DNA from: Rhodocyclales bacterium
GTDB lineage: Bacteria > Pseudomonadota > Gammaproteobacteria > Burkholderiales > Rhodocyclaceae
Assembly: GCA_016192435.1 (NCBI GenBank)
Contig: JACPUD010000126.1
Span: 40,945 to 104,944, forward strand
Direction: 5' to 3'
DNA length: 64,000 bases
This document shows positions 7,377 through 16,758 of this stretch, one piece after another. The notes below the pieces were generated by a model. The model ran no database searches. It worked only from the letters and a program-made list of their open reading frames with translations, and was not told the DNA's origin. Made by a program: the position numbers and the translations under genes. Position 1 is the stretch's first letter. The number at the start of each line of letters is the position of its first letter.

Positions 7377-9023
7377 TCAGAGATACAAGGCCGCGCGGAA
7401 CCCCACGCTGCCGGTGGAGCCCGCCCGCACATCGGCGAGATTCAACGTCCACACCCCGGCGCCCGACGAGCCGTTCCAGCCGCCGCCCGAGATCGGGCAC
7501 ATTTCGTTCGGTTTGTAGTCGTAGAAAATGTCGTTGCCGAAAGCATTGGTACCGCCGTCGCCCGTGGTCAGCATACCGCCGACGCCGGCCCAGTTCCAGG
7601 CATTGCCGCTGGTCGCTTCGCTGAATACCTGCGTTGCCGCTCCGTAGCTGATGGAGCGATCAGCGCCGGTCTCGCGCCAGACTTGGTAGCTGGTACCGAG
7701 ATCGTCATACAGCGCAGCGATGCCGGTCGCGCCCCACAGGTCCGTTGCCAGCGTATTGCTGCCGGTCACGTTCTTCATGGTCGCGCTGGTCTTGAGGATG
7801 TAGAGGTTCGTGCCGTTGCTGGTCAGGCCCGGCGTGATCTCCCATACCAGGCCGTTGAGGTCGGCCACGCCACTGGCCTGACCGTTATGCGTGGATTTCG
7901 CCAGCGTGCTGGCGCTGCCTGTCTTGCCGACGCCGAGATAAGTGCCGTTGCCGTCATACGTCCAGGTGACGGTGGCGTCCTGTGCGTCGCTCAGGGCGTT
8001 GTTGTTATTGCCCTTGGGGAAGTTGTTGGTCGCGTGCCACCAGGCGCAGTAGGTGGTGTTGGTGCTGGCCCGCGCGTGCGCGTAGGACAGCAGCGCCAGC
8101 GCCGAAAAAATGAAGCGCGAGCTGCAGAAGAAGTTGGCGCCGCGCGTCTTGGCAGAGGCGAGCGCGCCGCTGTAGTTCAGCGCCGGCGCGCCGGTCAGTG
8201 AATTGAATTTCGCGGTGGCCAGCGTGCCGCGCTGGGCGCTGGTGAGGACGATGCCGTTGGCCAGGCTCGATGCGATGCCGCCGTTGTTGCTGCACAGGTA
8301 TTTATCGACGAAGACGCCGCGCTGCACCGCGCCGCCGTCGTAGAAGGCCCGGTGCAGGGCGTAGCCGGCCGCGTTGGCCGCGGCCACGTCCGCGAAGAAC
8401 GACTCCGGCTTGATCAGCACTTCGTTGAGCGCGACGCCATTGGCGCCGGTGCCCCACTTGTAATAGAAGGCCGGAATCCACACCATGACACTGCCGTCGC
8501 TGTACTGGTAGTTGCCGTAGTTGGCCGAGGCGAGGTCGTTGTAGCCGGACATCGCGCCCATGCCGGCCGGCAGCGCGGTCGGGCAGATGCCCACGCCGAA
8601 GCCCTGCGCGCCTGGGGTGCCGATCGCGTTGATGGCTGCGGCGGCGAGGAGTGCGATGGCGGCGGAAACGGCGGCGGCGGTTTCCGAGGCCAGCGCGGCG
8701 GCCGCCGCGGCTTCGGCGGCGACGCGGTCGGCGTCGGCCAGGGCGGCCTGGGCGGTGGCGATGCCGGCTTGCGCGGTGGCGGTGGCGGCCTCTGCACCGG
8801 CCGCGCCTGCAGCAGCTTCGGCGGCCCCTTGCGCGTCTTCCGCCCCTTGTTGCGCAAGCTCGGTGGCGAGCCGGTCAGCGGCGGCCTGTGCAGCGCTTGC
8901 CGATGCGGCGGCAGCGCTCGCGGCGGCGCTGACCACCGCGGGCCGATTGGTGGCCACGATCGCCGGCTCGGCGACGGTGACGCGGGTGACATCCTCGGTG
9001 ATATTGACGACGATCTGGGGCAT
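7377..9023 (-). CDS. DGR1 target: tail fibre with variable C-type-lectin-like C terminus
   Basis: 548 residues. Residues 30-150 are a long Ala-rich helical stalk, probably trimeric coiled coil. The remainder is a C-type-lectin-like or formylglycine-enzyme-like domain ending CPISGGGWNGSSGAG and VGFRAALYL. The last 40 residues are the variable repeat. The protein is the last tail gene after the tape measure and tip genes, so it should be the receptor-binding tip. Diversified residues would lie on the binding surface, as in Bordetella phage Mtd; the fold is inferred. Confidence 0.9.
   Translation of the reverse strand: MPQIVVNITEDVTRVTVAEPAIVATNRPAVVSAAASAAAASASAAQAAADRLATELAQQGAEDAQGAAEAAAGAAGAEAATATAQAGIATAQAALADADRVAAEAAAAAALASETAAAVSAAIALLAAAAINAIGTPGAQGFGVGICPTALPAGMGAMSGYNDLASANYGNYQYSDGSVMVWIPAFYYKWGTGANGVALNEVLIKPESFFADVAAANAAGYALHRAFYDGGAVQRGVFVDKYLCSNNGGIASSLANGIVLTSAQRGTLATAKFNSLTGAPALNYSGALASAKTRGANFFCSSRFIFSALALLSYAHARASTNTTYCAWWHATNNFPKGNNNNALSDAQDATVTWTYDGNGTYLGVGKTGSASTLAKSTHNGQASGVADLNGLVWEITPGLTSNGTNLYILKTSATMKNVTGSNTLATDLWGATGIAALYDDLGTSYQVWRETGADRSISYGAATQVFSEATSGNAWNWAGVGGMLTTGDGGTNAFGNDIFYDYKPNEMCPISGGGWNGSSGAGVWTLNLADVRAGSTGSVGFRAALYL
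7391..7502 (-). repeat. DGR1 variable repeat (VR)
   Basis: 3' end of the fibre gene, aligned without gaps to 6837-6948. Substitutions convert template Asn codons to Gly, Ala, Asp, Thr and Ser. Unchanged blocks include GVWTLNL and VGFRA, the scaffold of the ligand-binding fold. Confidence 0.95.
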
Positions 9024-9027
9024 GGCG

Positions 9028-9399
9028 CTACACCTTGCGCGTGATGGTGAAGGTGCCCTCCAGCAGCCGTATGACGACGGCGCCGAGGGTGATGGTCAGG
9101 GCATAGACGCACTTGCGCCGCGCCGGCGTGCCGGGCGCATTGGGCACGTCGAGCGCGGCCATTTGCGTGGCGGTGGCCAGCGGCGCGATGGTGCCGGCTG
9201 CACCACCCAGGGTGAGGCCGCCGTTTTCGGTGGTGAGGGTCAGCAGATCGGCCTCGTCGGCATACGCGGCCTTGACGGCCAGCTCGGCGGTGTAGCCGGT
9301 CAGATCGATGGCCGCACCAGCGTCGTCGGTCAGCTCGATCGGGTCGGGCTGCCAGGTGACGCCTTGTTCGGCGGTGATGTTCCAGGTGCCTGCGCTCAT
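9028..9399 (-). CDS. small tail-associated protein
   Basis: 123 residues, beta-rich, starting MSAGTWNITAEQGVTWQPDPIELTDD. It ends LLEGTFTITRKV, like small BppU-type or fibre-adjacent proteins in siphophage tail modules. It sits 4 bp upstream of the fibre gene. Exact role unknown. Confidence 0.65.
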   Translation of the reverse strand: MSAGTWNITAEQGVTWQPDPIELTDDAGAAIDLTGYTAELAVKAAYADEADLLTLTTENGGLTLGGAAGTIAPLATATQMAALDVPNAPGTPARRKCVYALTITLGAVVIRLLEGTFTITRKV

Positions 9400-9404
9400 T
9401 TTGA

Positions 9405-10757
9405 TTACCTCAATTCACGCGAGCTCACCGCCGACACGCCGCCCGTGTCGGTGACCACGTATGAAGCCCCGGGCGGGATCACTATGGACCCCACGGCGCC
9501 CGCAAATCCAGACGGAATCACGCAATAGAGGAAGGTGATTACCGCCCCGCCGTTGATCGATACATCGGACTTCACCGATGCCCCGCTGCCGTAAAACTCG
9601 CGGTGCAGGACGATCGGTTTTCCGGTGGTGTTGTAGTAGGTCGTGCCGGAATTCCGCGTCACCGCCTGCCAGGTCTGGCCGTAGCCGAGGCCGGCCATCG
9701 CCAGGGCCTGACCGCCGGCCCCCTGGATTGTGCTGGGGGCGGTAGCCCAGGTGCCCGCCGTAGCTTCCGTCACATCGACGAACCCAACCACGCGGAACGG
9801 CACATTGGCGCGCGCCGTCGTCGAGTAGATGGTGCTCGCGCTATCAGCGGCGCCAGCACCGCCCTCGGCCGTGGTCGAGATCAGCGCGGTCTCGTCAAGG
9901 TTGGTGCCGCCGGCCATATTCACCACGGCGAGTTCCACCGTGCCGGCATTGTCGATCGCCAGCACCGCCAGCCGGGCGGCCGTCGCATTCACTGTGCCCA
10001 GGCTGGAGCCGGACGACACAACCATCGAGATCGCTGCGGAAACGGAGCGTGTATTCACCGCGCCACTGGAGAGTGTGTCGGCGCGAAAATCCAGTGCTGT
10101 GGGGTTCAGCGTCAGCGTCAAGGCGTTGGCGGCGACCGAAGCGGTGATCGGCTGCAGCTTGCTCGTTACCGTAGGCGGCAGCGGATCGAGGATCACCAGG
10201 TCGGTGCCGTCATATTCCACGTCCGCCAGCTGGTTCGCCGCGACCACCGCGGCGACCTTGGCGCCCGCCGAATCGAACTGCTTGAGGTTCTTCACGCCCA
10301 GCCCGCTGATGTTGAGGGTGTTGCTGCCGGTGGTGCCGGCGGCGTTGAACTTGACGCGGAAGCGCAGGTTCGAGGTGTAGGCAGTAGGGGCCGGCGACGG
10401 CGTGAGCGTGAAGGCTGGCGCCGTGCCGGCGGTGGTAAACGCGGTCGCGCTCTGGGTCTGAAGGCTGGTCGCAGAGATCTCCGTGCGCTGCCAGTTGGTC
10501 GAATCCGCCGAGGGGTCGGTGGTACCCGCGCCAGCCGTCTTGCGCCGGTACCCCTGGAAATCGGCGGGGCTCCAGGTGACTTCGCCGACCGCGTAGGTGG
10601 TGCCGCTGACCCACTCGGTGATATTCACCACGCCGAGCGCGGCGTTCATCTCGGTGACCAGGGTGGCCAGCGCGGCGACGAAGGCGTCGGCCTTGGCGAT
10701 GAAGACATCCGGCGCGTCGGAACGCGACGGGGCGGCAGGAAGTGCGGAAATGGTCAT
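9405..10757 (-). CDS. tail tip or fibre protein with carbohydrate-binding-like module
   Basis: 450 residues. After a helical N terminus there is WVSGTTYAVGEVTWSP...YRRKTAGAG (about 47-82), the pattern of a short chitin/carbohydrate-binding module common in phage fibres. A long beta-rich Thr/Ala region follows. It overlaps the upstream gene by ATGA. Likely part of the distal tail that carries the variable fibre. Confidence 0.7.
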   Translation of the reverse strand: MTISALPAAPSRSDAPDVFIAKADAFVAALATLVTEMNAALGVVNITEWVSGTTYAVGEVTWSPADFQGYRRKTAGAGTTDPSADSTNWQRTEISATSLQTQSATAFTTAGTAPAFTLTPSPAPTAYTSNLRFRVKFNAAGTTGSNTLNISGLGVKNLKQFDSAGAKVAAVVAANQLADVEYDGTDLVILDPLPPTVTSKLQPITASVAANALTLTLNPTALDFRADTLSSGAVNTRSVSAAISMVVSSGSSLGTVNATAARLAVLAIDNAGTVELAVVNMAGGTNLDETALISTTAEGGAGAADSASTIYSTTARANVPFRVVGFVDVTEATAGTWATAPSTIQGAGGQALAMAGLGYGQTWQAVTRNSGTTYYNTTGKPIVLHREFYGSGASVKSDVSINGGAVITFLYCVIPSGFAGAVGSIVIPPGASYVVTDTGGVSAVSSRELR

Positions 10758-11662
10758 GTCAGTCCTTCGATTTCAATGGCGCACAGAGAGGCGCCGGGAT
10801 AGGCAATGTCGATGTCGAAGTCCTTGTAGAACCCGTAGATCATCGTGGCGGCGTGGATGTCGGTGCCGATATACACGGCGGGCGTGGCGCGGTAGCTGGC
10901 GAGGATGGTCTGCAGCTCGCTGGTCAGCCCAGAATCGACCCACAGCGAGAAGCTGCCGCGCTTGCTGAATGCGCGCTCAAGAATGGTGTAGTTGCCGAAA
11001 TCGTCCTGCGTCTTCACGCTGTAATCGCGGATGCCGATCTTCGCTCCGTACTGCGTGCCGCCGATCTCGCGTGCCATGCCCAGAATGCACTCGCCGATAG
11101 CTGCGGTGCCGCCGGTGTCGGTCGCGGTAATGGCGATCGCCGCGCCCAGGTAGCGCGGCAGATCGCTCAGATTGAAATCCACCTTGCGCACGATCGGCTC
11201 GAAAAAATAGCTGTACCAATCCTGAATGCCGCTGTCGCTGACCAGGCTCACCGTCTCGTCATAGACCACGCCCTCGGCGGCATCGGTCATCGTCACATGG
11301 ACGCTGGCGGCGGACACATTCAGCAACACCACGCTATCCACCACCGCGGCGAGCGTCACCACCACGGCGATGCTGTCGGCCGCCGAAGACTGCGTGCCGA
11401 CCAGGGCATCGAACATCCGCCAGCGGTTCGTCGCGCCGAAATCCTGCCACCACACCGGGTTGGCCGGATCCGCCTCGCCGGCCGGATCGTGGCCAGTGTT
11501 GCCCGCCTGCAGACTCTTGTAGATGCGGTGCGTGGCGGCCTTGATACAATAGGCCGCGAGGCCATAGGTCGTGCCGCCGGCCCACTCGCCATAGTCGTTT
11601 TCGGCAATGCTGCTGCTGGTCAGCGTCGCATCGGTCACATTGACAGGCCGAACGATTCTCAT
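10754..11662 (-). CDS. distal tail protein
   Basis: 302 residues, first gene after the tape measure, with an ATGA overlap. An N-terminal module YGEWAGGTTYGLAAYCI resembles the carbohydrate-binding pattern of the next gene. The rest is beta-rich with SYFFEPIVRKVDFNLSDLP. Position suggests a distal tail or baseplate hub component. No firm family call. Confidence 0.65.
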   Translation of the reverse strand: MRIVRPVNVTDATLTSSSIAENDYGEWAGGTTYGLAAYCIKAATHRIYKSLQAGNTGHDPAGEADPANPVWWQDFGATNRWRMFDALVGTQSSAADSIAVVVTLAAVVDSVVLLNVSAASVHVTMTDAAEGVVYDETVSLVSDSGIQDWYSYFFEPIVRKVDFNLSDLPRYLGAAIAITATDTGGTAAIGECILGMAREIGGTQYGAKIGIRDYSVKTQDDFGNYTILERAFSKRGSFSLWVDSGLTSELQTILASYRATPAVYIGTDIHAATMIYGFYKDFDIDIAYPGASLCAIEIEGLT

Positions 11663-14600
11663 ACCAACACCCGCTCCGCCGGCATGCCGTCGCCGTCCCA
11701 CCTCTCCAGCACCTTCGCCGTCTTGCTCGAAACGCGCACCATGGCCGCATTCACCGCGCGCAGATCAGCGCGGAGCGCATCGATCGCCTGCGTCACCTGG
11801 CTCATGTCCAGCAGCGCCTTGCTGTCACGATTCGAATACACATGCGCCGGCGGCATGTAGGCCAGCTCCGAGCCACGTTCGCCCACAATCGCCCAGCCGC
11901 CGCCATGGTCGCCGCCATCGGCATACGCCGGCATGATTCCCGTCTTCTGCGCGAACAGATAATCCGCCCGCGTCTTGAACCGCTCCGTGCCCAAAGCCCT
12001 GGCCGCCTCGTCCGCCGATGCAGTGATACCGGCGAACGCATCGGATACCGACAGCAGCGTCGCGTACATCGTTCGCCCAGCCTCGGTCGCCAGGTTCTGC
12101 CCCTCCACTAGCGACCGGAACTGCTCCCGCGTCGCCGGCACGTCCGCAATGCCGATCGCCCGCAACGTGCTTTCAATGCTTCCGCGCATATCGGCGGTAC
12201 GCTCTCGGTCGCTGTGAAAATTCCTGTAGTAGCTATCGAAAACACTGGTCGCGCCGCCGACGCCACCCAGCGACTGGATCAGCGAATCGCGGGCCTTGAG
12301 GTTGTTGCTGCCGAAAGCGGTGGCCGCATCCTTACCCATCAGCGCGGCCATCTTGTTGGTCAGCACGAATTCCTGCGTAATGCGCGCCGCGGTTTGCGCC
12401 AGCGATTCGCCGCTGGCCTGGAACTCATTCAGGTTCGGAATGATCTTGACCGCGATCGATTCGCCCAGGGCCGCGAAGGCTTGCTCCATCGACGAAAAAT
12501 AGCCTTGAATATGCCCGTTGCTCGGCGTGCCGTCGCGACGGCTATCGACGGTCGCCGAATCGATCACCGATGGATCGACGCCAAACATCTGGGCCATCGC
12601 ACGGCCCTGGGCGAAGGTGACCGCGATCTGTTGATTGATCGCGGCGATCTGTGCCGCCGAAAGGTTGGCTGAGTCCGCCCACCAGCCCTCGCCCGAGGTC
12701 GGCCCGGCCGACATCATGGACGGCGCGCCCGTGGCATCCGAGTTCTGCACGGCGAAGACGCCGGACTTGGCCAGCCCCAGCTCGAAGCCGGTCGCCGACG
12801 TGTTGTTGTGCGGATCCTCGCCGCCGCCATCGAAGAGGCCCAACATCGACCCGACAGCCAGTGCCGCGCCGAGATAGGGCAGCGCGGTACCGAGCGCGGA
12901 TAACGCGGTGCCGCCGACTGCCTCGCCGATGCCGAGCGCATCAATGTAGGCGGTGGACAGCCCCAGCGACGCGCCCGTCTCCGACAAGGCGAAGGCGGTA
13001 TAGGCCGAACTCCCGCCGAGCAAGCTGTTGGCGCTGCTGCCCATCGAAAACAGATCGCCGATACCGCCGCCGCCGAAGCCACCAGCCCCCCCGAACCCGC
13101 CGCCGCCTGCGCCGGAAACACCCAGCAGCGAACCAGCCGCCCCCATCACCGGATTCACCACCGCCTGCACCGCGATCTTGAATGCCGCCGTCTTCAGTGA
13201 ATTCTTGATTGAATCGACGAAGGCCTTGCCGCCATCCTTGCCGTTCTCGAACCCGCGCATCAGCGCATCTGTCAGCGACCGATCCACCTCATCGGTAAAG
13301 CGCTTCCACTCCTTTGCCTGGTCATCGATCGCCTTCTTTGCTGCCTCCTTCTCGTCGATGCCATGCAGCGCATCGCGCAACCGCATGCGCGCCGCGATTT
13401 CCTGTTCCAGCGCCTCCAGTTCCTTCTCGTGGCCGTCCAGCCCGGCATACATCGCCCGCCGCTCTTCCAGCCGCGCGATCGTGGTGCTCTCGATCTGAGC
13501 GCGGGTCATGCCGTAGGTCTGCAGCTCGAACTCTGCCGCCGTCGCCTTGTCCTCCAACGCTGCCAGCACCTTGCGCTGCGCCTCGGCCGCCTGCTCGGCC
13601 GCCTTCGCCTGCTCCAGCATCGTCTTGCGCAGCGCTTCGGTCTTCTGGTTCTCCTGATCGACCGCCAGCAGGGTCTCCAGCCGCGTCGTCAGCGTCACCT
13701 TCTGCGAGTCGTTGAGCTTGAGGTAGCCGCCCTGCAGGTCCGTCATCAACTTCAGCGCGAACTTCTGCGACTCGCTCAGCCGGTCTGTCGATTCAGCCTC
13801 CGCCGCCAGCGACGACGTCCGCTCGTCAATGCCCTTCAGCAGCGACGAGAAAAGATCTGATTTTGTCGCGGCTTTTCTACTGTGTACCCCGGATTCCAGC
13901 GTCGCCGCCGCAGCGTCGGTGTTTGCGACCGGAGGCAGCATTCCATTTCCGGAATAATCTCCTTTCTCAAACAGCCGGCGAGCGCGGGCGGCATATAAAT
14001 CGGTCGGCAGTTTATTAGCCAACTTGCGTGCATCAAGATCAGCAAAAAATGCCTGATTCTCTGCTTTGAGCGCAGCGTAAGCCTGTTTCTTTTCATCGAG
14101 AGATCCTTTGGCGGCAATCGCTCCCAAGGCACCGACGGTCTCGATGTTTTTCCCAATTCGTTCAAACGGGATGGACACTTCCACCAGGAGGAACTTGAGC
14201 AAGGTCAGTTCGTCCATAACGTGCGCCGTCGCCATGACAACGCTCTTGCTCCAATCAGCCAGCGTTCCGTCTTTAGAAAACCGCTCAAATGTGGGCAACA
14301 GATCTTCATTGACTGCCTTGACCAGCGGATACACGCCTTCGGTGGCCGCCTGCTTGAAGTTGACCCCAATCAACGTCAGGCGATCATTCGCCTTCTGCGC
14401 CTCCGGCGACAGCTTCTCCAGCGCCGCGCCGTAGCCGTCCGTCGCTTCCTTGATCTCAAGCAGCGCCTTGCTGCCCATCACCAGCGTCGGCAGCAGTTGC
14501 TGGCCGATGCCGCGCCCGAACAACTTGGTCGCCAGGTCCAGCCGCGCCACCGGATCCGTCATGCCGGCGAACAGGTCGGAAAGCTGCAGGAATGCCTTGT

Positions 14601-14979
14601 TCGTGTCCTTCGTGTCGATGCCAGCCTGGCGCAGCGCCGCACCGTGCTCCACCATGTGCTTCGACAACATGCGCGTTCCGGCCGCCATCGATTCGAGGGT
14701 CGCGCCGTTCATCTCGGCGGCCGTCTTCCAGTACGTCAGGTCCTTGATCGACATGGCCATGCGAACGGACATCTCGTCCATCGAATCGGCCAGATTGACC
14801 TGCTCCTTCCACAGTCCGATGGTCTGCTGCGCCATCTCGCCGATGGCGCCGATGGCGACCTGCGTCGCCGCCGCAAATACCCCGATCGTCGCCCCCAGCC
14901 CGGCCATGCTGGTCTTGACCGAATTGATCCCCTCGCCGGTCTGGTCTTCGGCAGTGATGATGACCCGGGTATTACTCAC
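11659..14979 (-). CDS. tail tape measure protein
   Basis: 1106 residues, the longest phage gene, starting at a GTG that overlaps the upstream stop. It has a hydrophobic stretch near 30-60, long helical and coiled-coil regions (about 380-580), a Gly-rich segment near 640-670 and further hydrophobic segments near 690-730. This composition and its place after the frameshifted chaperone gene identify a tape measure. A length of about 1100 residues would predict a tail near 165 nm by the usual 1.5 angstrom per residue rule. Confidence 0.9.
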   Translation of the reverse strand: MSNTRVIITAEDQTGEGINSVKTSMAGLGATIGVFAAATQVAIGAIGEMAQQTIGLWKEQVNLADSMDEMSVRMAMSIKDLTYWKTAAEMNGATLESMAAGTRMLSKHMVEHGAALRQAGIDTKDTNKAFLQLSDLFAGMTDPVARLDLATKLFGRGIGQQLLPTLVMGSKALLEIKEATDGYGAALEKLSPEAQKANDRLTLIGVNFKQAATEGVYPLVKAVNEDLLPTFERFSKDGTLADWSKSVVMATAHVMDELTLLKFLLVEVSIPFERIGKNIETVGALGAIAAKGSLDEKKQAYAALKAENQAFFADLDARKLANKLPTDLYAARARRLFEKGDYSGNGMLPPVANTDAAAATLESGVHSRKAATKSDLFSSLLKGIDERTSSLAAEAESTDRLSESQKFALKLMTDLQGGYLKLNDSQKVTLTTRLETLLAVDQENQKTEALRKTMLEQAKAAEQAAEAQRKVLAALEDKATAAEFELQTYGMTRAQIESTTIARLEERRAMYAGLDGHEKELEALEQEIAARMRLRDALHGIDEKEAAKKAIDDQAKEWKRFTDEVDRSLTDALMRGFENGKDGGKAFVDSIKNSLKTAAFKIAVQAVVNPVMGAAGSLLGVSGAGGGGFGGAGGFGGGGIGDLFSMGSSANSLLGGSSAYTAFALSETGASLGLSTAYIDALGIGEAVGGTALSALGTALPYLGAALAVGSMLGLFDGGGEDPHNNTSATGFELGLAKSGVFAVQNSDATGAPSMMSAGPTSGEGWWADSANLSAAQIAAINQQIAVTFAQGRAMAQMFGVDPSVIDSATVDSRRDGTPSNGHIQGYFSSMEQAFAALGESIAVKIIPNLNEFQASGESLAQTAARITQEFVLTNKMAALMGKDAATAFGSNNLKARDSLIQSLGGVGGATSVFDSYYRNFHSDRERTADMRGSIESTLRAIGIADVPATREQFRSLVEGQNLATEAGRTMYATLLSVSDAFAGITASADEAARALGTERFKTRADYLFAQKTGIMPAYADGGDHGGGWAIVGERGSELAYMPPAHVYSNRDSKALLDMSQVTQAIDALRADLRAVNAAMVRVSSKTAKVLERWDGDGMPAERVLV

Positions 14980-15603
14980 GCCTGCGCTCCCATCGCCGCA
15001 GCACTTCGGCCTCCATGATTCGCAGGCCCTCGAAGCGCCCTGGCCTCAGGCGCACGCCCAGCGCCTGCGCCACCACCGGCAAGGCCGAGTAATCCAGCCC
15101 GTAGGCCCCGTTCATGCCCATGCGCCACTGCGTGCCCATGCCGATGAACAGACGCACGGTTTTTACATTGCAGGGCAGGATGTGGATCGCGGCGTCCAAC
15201 TCGCATGGCGTGTCCCGTTGCAGTCCGAAGGCCGCCAGCGCGGCATCGGTATCGTCTTCCCCCGCCGCGCCGGAAAGCTCCCGCGCGACGGCCCTTAGTT
15301 TTTTGCCTTCGACTCCAGCAGCTCGCGGCGGAAGACATTGAACAGCTCCCGCTCCGAAGTCGGGTAGTTGTCCAGCATTTCCTCCAGCGCCGCCGGGCTG
15401 TAAGCCTCCTCGTAGTCGCTCCAGCCGACCATGACTTCGGTCAGACATTCCAGCGGCGTCTTCTTGCTCAGATCAGCCGCCCAGGCCGCCATCTGCTTGC
15501 GCGTGAAATAGCGGTACTCGACCTTGATGATCTCGACGCCGCCTCCGGCAATCGAAATTTCGACATCCGCCTTGAACGTGGCTTTGGGTTGTTTGGCCAG
15601 CAT
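14972..15603 (-). CDS. tail assembly chaperone GT-type frameshift product (DUF1799 C-terminal part)
   Basis: A -1 shift at 15304-15298 joins the G-like frame to a second frame that runs to 14972. The added part begins KKLRAVARELSG and contains FIGMGTQWRMGMNGAYGLDYSALP, typical of DUF1799 proteins, which are the T-like partners in this phage group. The T part has no good start codon of its own near its conserved region, which supports frameshifting. The fusion would bind tape measure and tail tube subunits during tail assembly. Confidence 0.8.
15295..15603 (-). CDS. tail assembly chaperone, G-like
   Basis: 102 residues, starting MLAKQPKATFKADVEISI and ending FRRELLESKAKN. Helical C-terminal half with LEEMLDNYP. 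Located between tail tube and tape measure, the place of lambda gpG. The slippery heptamer lies at its last codons. Confidence 0.82.
   Translation of the reverse strand: MLAKQPKATFKADVEISIAGGGVEIIKVEYRYFTRKQMAAWAADLSKKTPLECLTEVMVGWSDYEEAYSPAALEEMLDNYPTSERELFNVFRRELLESKAKN
15298..15304 (-). promoter_or_regulatory. -1 ribosomal frameshift site A AAA AAC
   Basis: The heptamer AAAAAAC is in the exact X XXY YYZ phase of the G-like frame, one codon before its TAA stop. The -1 frame continues as KKLRAV into the DUF1799 region. Confidence 0.85.
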
Positions 15604-15612
15604 GGCGGCTCC

Positions 15613-16602
15613 TTACAGCGCAACGAGCTTCAGCTCGTCGTTGCCGGAAGACGGCAGGAATCGCAAATCGAAACCGATGATGCGGCGACCGTTCTGATCC
15701 TCCTTGCGCGGGTTGATCATCTGCACCGCCGGCGCATACACCAGCATCTTGTAGCCGGCCGTCGTCCCATGCACCAAGCCCAAGCTCTGCGTCGTCGCCG
15801 CCAGCACCGAAGCCATGAACGTCACCTCGTTCGCCGCTGTCAGGTCAAAGGCGATCTTTCCCGTCGCATCGCGATTGGTGATCTCCACCGTCTGCCCGGA
15901 AGCTGCGGCCGTGCCCAGCAGGTCGATGTAATTCACATCGTTGCCAAGGTCGATTTCAAGCCCGTTGGTGATGTACTCCGTGCCAGACGACAGCGCACCG
16001 ATCGCGTAGGTGCAGCCCAGCGTCACGGCGCCGGTGTTGGCATCCGTCATCACCAGCGGCGTCTTGAACGCCGTCAAGGTCGGCGTCGGATTCGACACCG
16101 CCGTCACCCCGCCATCCAGGCCGACAAAACGGAAGCGATACACTGGCCGCTCACCGATGCCCAGCGCCAGGCTGACATTGCCGCGCGCGCCCAGCAGCTT
16201 GTGCAACACACCGTCGTCGTGGTAATAAATCGTCAGGCTCTTGAACGCCGCGTAATCGGTCGCCAGCGCATATTCCACACGGCTGCCCGCCGTGCCGGAT
16301 CCTGCCTGATAACCGCAGGCCTGCAGCAGCGCATCCCAGGCCGGAACCGTCGGCGTCGTCATGCTGCCCGATGATTGAAACTCGACATCGAACGAACATT
16401 CGACAGACCGGCTGCCGATCAGATGCTCCGATCCGCCGAAGTACGGCCGGATCAGGTTGCGCGGCACGTTGTTGGCGTTCAGCGGATTGACCGTCAGGTT
16501 GCTCACCAGCACGGCATTCGCCGCGCCGGTCGGTGTCGGGTCGGTACCGTAGGTCGTTTCGATCTTGGCGAGAATCGCCGAATTGCGGACATAGCGAGGC
16601 AT
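15613..16602 (-). CDS. major tail tube protein
   Basis: 329 residues, beta-rich. The N terminus MPRYVRNSAILAKIETTYGTDPTPTGAANA is typical of siphophage tail tube proteins of this group, with SVECSFDVEFQSSG later. It follows the tail terminator and precedes the chaperones, the expected lambda V position. Subunits would stack as hexameric rings around the tape measure. Confidence 0.82.
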   Translation of the reverse strand: MPRYVRNSAILAKIETTYGTDPTPTGAANAVLVSNLTVNPLNANNVPRNLIRPYFGGSEHLIGSRSVECSFDVEFQSSGSMTTPTVPAWDALLQACGYQAGSGTAGSRVEYALATDYAAFKSLTIYYHDDGVLHKLLGARGNVSLALGIGERPVYRFRFVGLDGGVTAVSNPTPTLTAFKTPLVMTDANTGAVTLGCTYAIGALSSGTEYITNGLEIDLGNDVNYIDLLGTAAASGQTVEITNRDATGKIAFDLTAANEVTFMASVLAATTQSLGLVHGTTAGYKMLVYAPAVQMINPRKEDQNGRRIIGFDLRFLPSSGNDELKLVAL

Positions 16603-16605
16603 GAT

Positions 16606-16755
16606 TTATTTCTCCTTGGTGAGCACAGCCGGGGCCGGGGCGGGTTCGGCGGGCTTGTCAGGTGTGGCCGCGGCCACGCTTGGCGTGACAGCGATCCACT
16701 GATGGGTTTTCTCGTCGTATATCGCGCCGTCCTGCGGCGTCTGTTTGCTGCTCAT
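16606..16755 (-). CDS. small Pro/Ala-rich protein upstream of the tail tube
   Basis: 49 residues, MSSKQTPQDGAIYDEKTHQW followed by a Pro/Ala tail ending LTKEK. It fills the gap between tail terminator and tail tube genes and has GGAG nine bases before its ATG. Function unknown. Similar short ORFs occur at this place in related phages, from memory. Confidence 0.6.
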   Translation of the reverse strand: MSSKQTPQDGAIYDEKTHQWIAVTPSVAAATPDKPAEPAPAPAVLTKEK

Positions 16756-16758
16756 GGC

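Larger units (their letters stand above)
5661..9023 (-). other. DGR1: diversity-generating retroelement of the tail fibre
   Basis: Minus-strand cassette in the order target fibre (7377-9023), Avd (6950-7360), template repeat (6837-6948), reverse transcriptase (5661-6683). The 112-bp TR and VR differ at 17 positions, every one at an adenine of the coding strand, which is the defining sign of a DGR. Confidence 0.95.

Noticed and set aside
8352..9528. Long plus-strand ORFs opposite the tail fibre
   Set aside because: Antisense shadows of the Ala-rich stalk, without any motif.
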